Shown here one piece after another: positions 16,594 to 21,672 of a stretch of 21,672 nucleotides of DNA. Origin of the DNA: Syntrophomonadaceae bacterium (GTDB taxonomy: Bacteria; Bacillota; Dethiobacteria; DTU022); the NCBI GenBank assembly GCA_003564055.1, contig PWSG01000158.1, positions 1-21,672 on the forward strand. The letters run 5' to 3'. A program made the position numbers and the translations under genes. The notes under the pieces are model-generated. The model was not told the origin of the DNA, did no database searches, and saw only the letters and a list, made by a program, of their open reading frames with translations. Each line of letters starts with the position of its first letter. Within the stretch, counting starts at the first letter, position 1.

Positions 16594-17424
16594 ATGCGTT
16601 TCCGCCTCATTGCTGCGGACCTGGATGATACTTTACTTGATGAAAACTCAAAAATTTCCAGACGGAACAAGGAAGCAATCTTTAAAGCTGTCAGCATAGG
16701 GGTTCGATTTATTATTGCTACCGGACGGATGTTTAAAACCAGCGTTGCTTACCTGGATGAACTGGAATTGGACGGCGACTGCCCCCTTATAAATTATCAC
16801 GGGGCTATGATAAAAAAATCGAAAAGCAGGGATATCCTCTATCATCAGCCTCTTAATAACGAGTTGGCGATTGCCGTTTCGGAGGAAGCCGAACGCAGAG
16901 GTTCACATGTCAGTGTTTTTATTAATGACAACCTCTTTATCAGTGAAGAGAACCAATATTCCCAGTACTACCAGGCCCTGACCAGGGTTGAACTGCAGCC
17001 GGTTGGTAAATTGAGCTCTTTTTTAGCTGGCAACGGGGCAAACCCAACGAAAATTAGTATTATATGCTGGGATGGAAATATTGACGCTATTGAAGCAGGC
17101 TTAAAAGATAGCTTTGGCGAAAAGCTTTCAATTCTCCAGTCACGCCCATACTTTCTTGAGATTACTGATCGTAAAGCAACAAAAGGCCAGACTCTGCGCT
17201 GGTTTGCGGAGCAGACCGATGTTAAAAGGGAAGAAATTATTGCTTTTGGGGATGGGCACAACGATTTAGACATGATTAAATATGCCGGCCTTGGGGTAGC
17301 TGTGGCTAACGCCCGTCCGGCAGTGCTGCAGGCAGCCGACCTGGTTACTGCTTCAAATAGTGAAGATGGCGTGGCGGAAGTGATTGAAAAACATGTCCTT
17401 GATATGTCCGCCTATCCGGAATAA
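16594..17424 (+). CDS. Cof-type HAD-IIB family hydrolase
   Basis: From ATG 16594 the protein is 276 residues. HAD motif I is AADLDDTLLDE near the N-terminus, with the two catalytic aspartates; motif II is the ATGR segment; the C2B cap lies between; motif IV is AFGDGHNDLDMIKYAG with the Mg-binding aspartates; VANARPAV follows, as in Cof/YwpJ-type phosphatases. Such enzymes dephosphorylate small phosphorylated metabolites such as sugar phosphates or FMN; specificity cannot be read here. GAGGTG at 16581-16586 fits ATG 16594 (7-base gap) better than the upstream in-frame ATG at 16576, which precedes the ribosome site. rapZ follows after 26 bases, so co-expression is likely. Confidence 0.93.
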   Translation: MRFRLIAADLDDTLLDENSKISRRNKEAIFKAVSIGVRFIIATGRMFKTSVAYLDELELDGDCPLINYHGAMIKKSKSRDILYHQPLNNELAIAVSEEAERRGSHVSVFINDNLFISEENQYSQYYQALTRVELQPVGKLSSFLAGNGANPTKISIICWDGNIDAIEAGLKDSFGEKLSILQSRPYFLEITDRKATKGQTLRWFAEQTDVKREEIIAFGDGHNDLDMIKYAGLGVAVANARPAVLQAADLVTASNSEDGVAEVIEKHVLDMSAYPE

Positions 17425-17450
17425 AAACAGTTAAACGGGGGTATGCTGAG

Positions 17451-18314
17451 ATGAGTGATGAAGGGGCTATGCGCGTAGTACTAATTACAGGGTTGTCCGG
17501 AGCAGGTAAAAGTCATGCCCTGAACTGTTTTGAAGATCTTGGCTATTACTGTGTAGATAATATGCCGCCCACCCTTATTCCCAAATTTGCCGATCTTTTT
17601 CTTCAATCCGAAAACAAAAAAGTGGCCCTGGTTTGTGACATGCGCGGAGCGGCATTTTTTGAAGATCTTTTTGAAGCCCTGCAGGAATTGGAAAAGTGTA
17701 AAGCAGACTATGAGATCCTTTTTCTTGTGGCTGATGAGCAGGTTCTAATCAGGCGTTTTAAAGAAACGCGCCGCCGCCACCCCCTGGGTAATATGAGTTT
17801 ACCGGAAGCGATAAAAAAAGAGCGTGAAGCTTTGAGCGCTATAAGAGGCAAGGCCAGCCGGGAAATCGATACTTCATTACTTAAACCCTGGGAGTTAAAA
17901 GCCAGGATCGTGGAACTATACGAACCCGAACAGCGGGAGAAGAATATGCAGATCCGCATTGTGTCTTTTGGTTTTAAATACGGCCTGCCTCCCGATGCTG
18001 ACCTGGTTTTTGATGTGCGCTTCTTACCTAACCCTCATTATGTTGATCAAATAAAATCCTTAACCGGTGAAGATGACCAGGTAAAAGAATATCTCTGGCG
18101 CTGGGGGGAAACCGCCAGCTATTTTGCGAAGGTCAAAGACCTGCTGGAATTTTCGATACCATTTTATGTGAAGGAAGGCAAAACGAGCCTGGTGGTAACC
18201 GTGGGCTGCACAGGAGGCAAACACCGTTCTGTTGTTATCGCGGACGACCTGGGGCAGGCCCTGGGGTCACGTTTCAGCTTAAACGTTGAACACAGGGATA
18301 TTTATAAAAACTGA
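17451..18314 (+). CDS. rapZ: RapZ/YvcJ family nucleotide-binding protein
   Basis: A 287-residue P-loop protein. The Walker A motif GLSGAGKS is at residues 14-21, followed by ALNCFEDLGYYCVDNMPP, a signature of the family. The C-terminal domain carries VGCTGGKHRSVV near residue 266, a conserved ligand- and RNA-binding region in E. coli RapZ. In E. coli RapZ guides RNase E to small RNA GlmZ and senses glucosamine-6-phosphate; in B. subtilis YvcJ hydrolyses nucleotides and affects competence. Its role in this organism is unknown. ATG 17451 follows GGGGG at 17437-17441. The usual partner yvcK, expected next in Bacillota, is not here: whiA begins 18 bases downstream. Confidence 0.95.
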   Translation: MSDEGAMRVVLITGLSGAGKSHALNCFEDLGYYCVDNMPPTLIPKFADLFLQSENKKVALVCDMRGAAFFEDLFEALQELEKCKADYEILFLVADEQVLIRRFKETRRRHPLGNMSLPEAIKKEREALSAIRGKASREIDTSLLKPWELKARIVELYEPEQREKNMQIRIVSFGFKYGLPPDADLVFDVRFLPNPHYVDQIKSLTGEDDQVKEYLWRWGETASYFAKVKDLLEFSIPFYVKEGKTSLVVTVGCTGGKHRSVVIADDLGQALGSRFSLNVEHRDIYKN

Positions 18315-18332
18315 CCGAAGGAGATGTGAAGT

Positions 18333-19277
18333 TTGTCTTTAACCAGGCAGGTAAAACAAGAGCTGGCCAGGTCTGAAGAAACACTTACCTGCTGCAGCTC
18401 CTGGGAATTAAAAGCTCTTATGCTCAGAAACGGTTACTATACTATTCGCCATAACACGCATATTCTCAGTATTGTTGTTGATGATTATGCTGTTGCCCGC
18501 AGGCTTTTTAACCTGCTTCGGCTGGCAGGCATAGCTTCGCCTATTATTCTCAGGCAGCAGGAAAAGAGGCTGCGTAAGAATCAGTTTTTAGTTCGTATTT
18601 ATGGCTTTGACCAGGTCGATGCTTTGTTAATTTTTCTTGACATGAAAGAAGCGGGGCGGCACCTGACCCTGCCCCGTATATTTACTGCTGTCCCGAGAAG
18701 AAAATGCTGCCGGAGAGCATTTTTACGGGGCGCTTTTTTGGCCGGGGGGAGTATAAGTATATCTCGTCGTTCCGGTTATCATCTCGAGCTAAACTGCAGC
18801 AGCTTTGATGATGCCCAGGTATATAAAAAAATTTTACAGTCTTATAGCTTAGAACCCCTGCTTAGAAAAAGGAATGGCAGCGTGTTTATCTACTTTAAAA
18901 ATGCAGAGGCTATGGCTGATTACCTGCGTATAATTGGTGCAGGCAGCACACTGCTGCAGCTGGAGAGCATGCGGGTTGTAAATAGTATGCGAAACCGGGT
19001 GAATCGCCTGGTTAACTGTGAAACCGCTAACCTTGAAAAAGTAGTGGCTTCAGCCCAGCAGCAGCTTGAAGTAATTGATCAAATTGACCGGCTGATTGGC
19101 CTGGATAACCTGACCCCTGCTTTGAGGGAAGCGGCATATCTCAGGCAAAGTTTCCCTGAAGCTTCCTTAAAAGAGCTGGGTCAAATGCTAGAACCGCCGG
19201 TAAGTAAACCGGGTATGAGCAACCGTTTTAAGCAGCTGGAAAAGCTCCTCAATAAAACTGCAGTTCAACACCACTAG
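18333..19277 (+). CDS. whiA: DNA-binding protein WhiA
   Basis: A 314-residue WhiA. The N-terminal two thirds resemble a LAGLIDADG homing endonuclease fold that has lost nuclease activity, recognisable by RRAFLRGAFLAGGSISI (about residues 127-145) and the YHLELNCSS segment. The C-terminal domain (about 225-310) is a helix-turn-helix with NRLVNCETANLEKVV, LPDxL-like LDNLTPALREAAYLR and SFPEASLKELGQML. WhiA controls sporulation and division genes in actinomycetes and affects division and chromosome segregation in Bacillus. TTG at 18333 is the start: AAGGAG (18318-18323) lies 9 bases before it. Tight spacing to rapZ suggests one transcript. Confidence 0.95.
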   Translation: MSLTRQVKQELARSEETLTCCSSWELKALMLRNGYYTIRHNTHILSIVVDDYAVARRLFNLLRLAGIASPIILRQQEKRLRKNQFLVRIYGFDQVDALLIFLDMKEAGRHLTLPRIFTAVPRRKCCRRAFLRGAFLAGGSISISRRSGYHLELNCSSFDDAQVYKKILQSYSLEPLLRKRNGSVFIYFKNAEAMADYLRIIGAGSTLLQLESMRVVNSMRNRVNRLVNCETANLEKVVASAQQQLEVIDQIDRLIGLDNLTPALREAAYLRQSFPEASLKELGQMLEPPVSKPGMSNRFKQLEKLLNKTAVQHH

Positions 19278-19316
19278 CAAAGATCATGCCATTTAAGTCT
19301 TTATATAGCAGGAATT

Positions 19317-19356
19317 AGAGAAGCAGCAGCGAAATATGACATAGAGCTGCTTTTTT
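19317..19356 (+). terminator. Probable intrinsic terminator after whiA
   Basis: An AAGCAGC arm (19321-19327) can pair with GCTGCTT (19346-19352), extendable to about 10 bp with G-U pairs, followed by a run of six T from 19351. The 18-base loop is large and a second register (19325-19330) competes, so strength is uncertain. Position between whiA and rpoN fits an operon end. Confidence 0.5.
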
Positions 19357-19384
19357 GTTGTCTTTTTAAAAAGGGGGAGATAAT

Positions 19385-20803
19385 GTGAAGCTCGATTACA
19401 ATTTAAAGCTGGAGCAAACCCAAAAGCTGATCATGACTCCCGAGCTTAAGCTGGCTATAACCCTGCTGCAGTATTCTGCCCTGGAACTTCAGGATCATAT
19501 CCAGGAAGCTCTGCTCAATAATCCTGCTCTTGAAGTAGTGGAACCTAAAGAACCTGAAAAAGCTGAAGAACCTGAGCCAGTTTCGGAAACAGAAGAAGAG
19601 CTTTCGGGCGATGATGAATTTCCGTGGGAAGAATATTTTCGCGACATGGATCTCGATACAGCGCTGAATTCGCCCGGTAAACCTTCGGATCGCTCTGAAT
19701 ACCAGTCTGCCATAGAAAATTATGCCAGGAAAGAAGGCACAATGGTTGAAGATTTACTGGGTCAACTTCGTATGCTGTCGCTTGGCAAGCGTCAGTATAG
19801 CATTGCTGCTTACCTGGTTGGAAACCTTGATCAAAACGGATACCTGCAGGGAGAACTCGAGGATCTGACGTCCGCACTTGGTGTAAATGAAAAGGAGCTT
19901 GAAGCGGGGCTCCAGATTGTCCAAAAACTTGAGCCTGCCGGCATTGGCTGCCGCAACCTGCAGGAATGTCTTATGCTGCAGCTTAAGAGAGTTGGCTCTC
20001 CGCCACCACTTTCGCTTGCTATAGTTAAGAAATATCTTCCTGCCGCAGCTGACGGCCGCTTCGCTTATATCGCTTCCCGTCTCCAGTGCGGGGAAAAAGA
20101 AGCGCAGCAGGCTGTTGAATATATACGCACCCTGAATCCCAAGCCCGGTTCTGTATTCGGTGAAGGTGATGAAACCCGTTACATAATACCTGATGTTGTC
20201 GTCGAAAAAGTTGATAATAAGTATGTGATCATGGGTAACGATAACAGCATTCCCCAATTGATGATCAGCCCTTTTTACCAGCAAATGCTAAAAAACAGCC
20301 CGCAAGATGAACAGGTGGCCTCCTTTGTCAAAAATAAGGTTGAAAAAGCATTCTCGCTGATCCGCAGCATAGAGCAAAGGCGCTTAACCCTGCATAGAGT
20401 TTCCCAGCAAATTGTAGACATTCAAAAAGCTTTTCTCGATGAAGGCATAAAAAAGCTCAGACCGCTTACTTTAAAAGACGTTGCCTTGAATGTGGGTGTG
20501 CATGAATCAACCGTTAGCAGGGCTACCGCAAATAAGTATATTCAAACTCCACGCGGCCTCTTCTCCCTGAAGTTTTTCTTTTCCAGCGGCCTGACCGGTC
20601 TTGGAGGGACTGATTATTCTTCACACAGTATAAAAACTTACATCAAGGAACTGGTAAAGGCGGAAGATCCGGCCAGGCCGCTCAGTGACCAGCGCCTGGC
20701 TGAACTTTTAAAAGATCGGGATATCGATATATCAAGGCGGACTGTTGCCAAGTACAGGGAAGAAATTTCTATTCCTGCATCTTATAAACGTCGTAAATCT
20801 TAA
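19385..20803 (+). CDS. rpoN: RNA polymerase factor sigma-54
   Basis: A 472-residue sigma-54. Region I (about residues 1-50) is Gln/Leu-rich with LEQTQKLIMTPELKLAI, the activator-interaction part; an acidic region II (about 52-85) follows; then the core-binding domain (about 105-290) with GNLDQNGYL and KLEPAGIGCRNLQECL; then the helix-turn-helix (LTLKDVALNVGVHESTVSRA, near 360-380), which reads the -12 element; and the RpoN box SRRTVAKYREE (about 451-461), which reads -24. Sigma-54 holds polymerase at -24/-12 promoters until an AAA+ enhancer-binding protein remodels it. GTG 19385 follows AGGGGGAG (about 19372-19379). No sigma-54 activator gene is in the window. Confidence 0.97.
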   Translation: MKLDYNLKLEQTQKLIMTPELKLAITLLQYSALELQDHIQEALLNNPALEVVEPKEPEKAEEPEPVSETEEELSGDDEFPWEEYFRDMDLDTALNSPGKPSDRSEYQSAIENYARKEGTMVEDLLGQLRMLSLGKRQYSIAAYLVGNLDQNGYLQGELEDLTSALGVNEKELEAGLQIVQKLEPAGIGCRNLQECLMLQLKRVGSPPPLSLAIVKKYLPAAADGRFAYIASRLQCGEKEAQQAVEYIRTLNPKPGSVFGEGDETRYIIPDVVVEKVDNKYVIMGNDNSIPQLMISPFYQQMLKNSPQDEQVASFVKNKVEKAFSLIRSIEQRRLTLHRVSQQIVDIQKAFLDEGIKKLRPLTLKDVALNVGVHESTVSRATANKYIQTPRGLFSLKFFFSSGLTGLGGTDYSSHSIKTYIKELVKAEDPARPLSDQRLAELLKDRDIDISRRTVAKYREEISIPASYKRRKS

Positions 20804-20824
20804 GTTCTCAGGTGGTGAAGTGTA

Positions 20825-21672
20825 TTGCTTGAAAAGAAAAGTATTAAGGATGTTGATGTGAGCGGAAAGAAAATTTTACTGAGAGTTGATTTTAATGTCC
20901 CCCTGGACGGGGACAGAGTACGTGATGACAGCAGGATCAGGGCCGCGCTTCCCACAATAGAAATGCTTCTATCAAACGGGGCGAAGATTGCCCTTGCTTC
21001 ACACCTGGGGCGCCCGAAAGGCGAATACAGTCCGGGCTTAATAATGGATCCGGTTGCCGCAAGGTTGTCCGATATACTTGGTAAGCAGGTTTATAAACTT
21101 GCTGTTTCTGCCGGGCCGGAGGTAAATGAAGCGGTAAGCAAGCTGAAAGAAGGTGAACTCCTGCTTCTGGAGAACCTGCGTTTTGATAAGGGCGAGGAGG
21201 AAAATGATCCTTCTTTTGCCCGGCTGCTTGCCGAACCGTTTGACCTTTTTGTCAACGATGCATTCGGTACCGCTCACCGGGCTCATGCATCGACGGTAGG
21301 GGTGGCCGCTTATATTCCGGCCTTAGCGGGTTTGCTGATGAAAAAGGAAATCGAAGCGCTTTCAAGCTGCCTGGAAAACCCAAGCCGTCCCATGACTGCT
21401 GTTCTTGGTGGAGCGAAGGTTTCCGATAAAATTAATGTAATAAAAAGGTTTTTGAACCTGGCTGACACTCTTTTGATCGGGGGCGGAATGGCCAACACTT
21501 TTTTAGCCGCTGAAGGCCATGACCCTGGTGCTTCTTTCTATGAAAAAGACCAGGTTAAAGAAGCCGCTGTTTTATTAAAAGAAAGCAAAAACAGCAGCTG
21601 CACCCTGGTTTTGCCAATTGATCTTGCAGTAACTAAAGATCTTAAACCGGGCAGTCACTCTGAAGTAGTTAC
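20825..21672 (+). CDS. pgk: Phosphoglycerate kinase, N-terminal part (cut by the window end)
   Basis: About 282 codons are present, of an enzyme usually near 395 residues. Phosphoglycerate kinase transfers phosphate from 1,3-bisphosphoglycerate to ADP in glycolysis, in the cytoplasm. Visible are LLRVDFNVPLD and DDSRIRAALPTI near the N-terminus, ASHLGRPKG, LLLENLRFDKGEEEND, FVNDAFGTAHRAHAS, the AVLGGAKVSDKI segment and IGGGMANTFL, in family order and covering the substrate-binding N-lobe and the start of the nucleotide-binding C-lobe. TTG 20825 is taken as start: AGGTGG (20810-20815) lies 9 bases upstream and the length of the N-terminus fits the family; a GTG twelve codons further in lacks a ribosome site. 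It follows rpoN by 21 bases, so read-through from rpoN is likely. Confidence 0.95.
   Translation, partial: MLEKKSIKDVDVSGKKILLRVDFNVPLDGDRVRDDSRIRAALPTIEMLLSNGAKIALASHLGRPKGEYSPGLIMDPVAARLSDILGKQVYKLAVSAGPEVNEAVSKLKEGELLLLENLRFDKGEEENDPSFARLLAEPFDLFVNDAFGTAHRAHASTVGVAAYIPALAGLLMKKEIEALSSCLENPSRPMTAVLGGAKVSDKINVIKRFLNLADTLLIGGGMANTFLAAEGHDPGASFYEKDQVKEAAVLLKESKNSSCTLVLPIDLAVTKDLKPGSHSEVV

Noticed and set aside
1..21672. CRISPR array, phage genes, insertion sequences, tRNA or rRNA genes
   Set aside because: No regularly spaced repeats, transposase or phage-like products, or tRNA/rRNA-like sequences were seen on either strand.

Overview
The window reads as a chromosomal core segment of a low-to-medium GC Gram-positive bacterium of the Bacillota, most likely Clostridia-like. 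Supporting markers are WhiA, RapZ, YitT, an ftsEX–peptidoglycan hydrolase–S41 protease–PDZ membrane protein cluster, and a gene order close to that of Bacillus subtilis around secA–prfB–ftsEX–ctpB–minJ and uvrBA. The lineage is inferred from gene content; species cannot be named. Every supported gene is on the + strand, gaps are short (none above 300 bases), and ATG, GTG and TTG starts are all used.

Layout. Positions 1-122 hold the zinc-binding tail of SecA. Positions 126-540 hold a decayed four-helix-bundle (23S rRNA intervening-sequence type) gene, bracketed by heptanucleotide repeats in inverted orientation, which looks like a small inserted element. Positions 563-2572 hold prfB (release factor 2, with its programmed +1 frameshift) and a YitT-family membrane protein. 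Positions 2695-8669 form a cell-envelope and division block: ftsE, ftsX, a coiled-coil/M23 murein hydrolase interrupted by one in-frame TAG, a hairpin terminator, an S41 processing protease with a peptidoglycan-binding tail, and a MinJ-like PDZ membrane protein. Positions 8854-9447 encode a GDT1/UPF0016 cation transporter. Positions 9500-16329 are the complete nucleotide excision repair set uvrB–uvrA–uvrC. Positions 16594-19277 carry a Cof-type HAD phosphatase, rapZ and whiA. Positions 19385-20803 are rpoN (sigma-54), followed by the start of pgk, which runs off the window.

How they work together. FtsEX would sit at the septum and control the adjacent murein hydrolase from the cytoplasm, while the protease and PDZ protein belong to the same envelope/division neighbourhood. 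UvrA and UvrB find lesions and UvrC makes both incisions. RapZ and WhiA are regulatory proteins usually linked through yvcK, which is missing here. Likewise rpoN leads straight into pgk without the cggR–gap pair often found there.

The window is mostly ordinary core genome. The points most worth a second look are the repeat-bracketed four-helix-bundle element, the amber codon inside an otherwise intact ftsEX-linked hydrolase, and the unusual context of the RF2 frameshift site.
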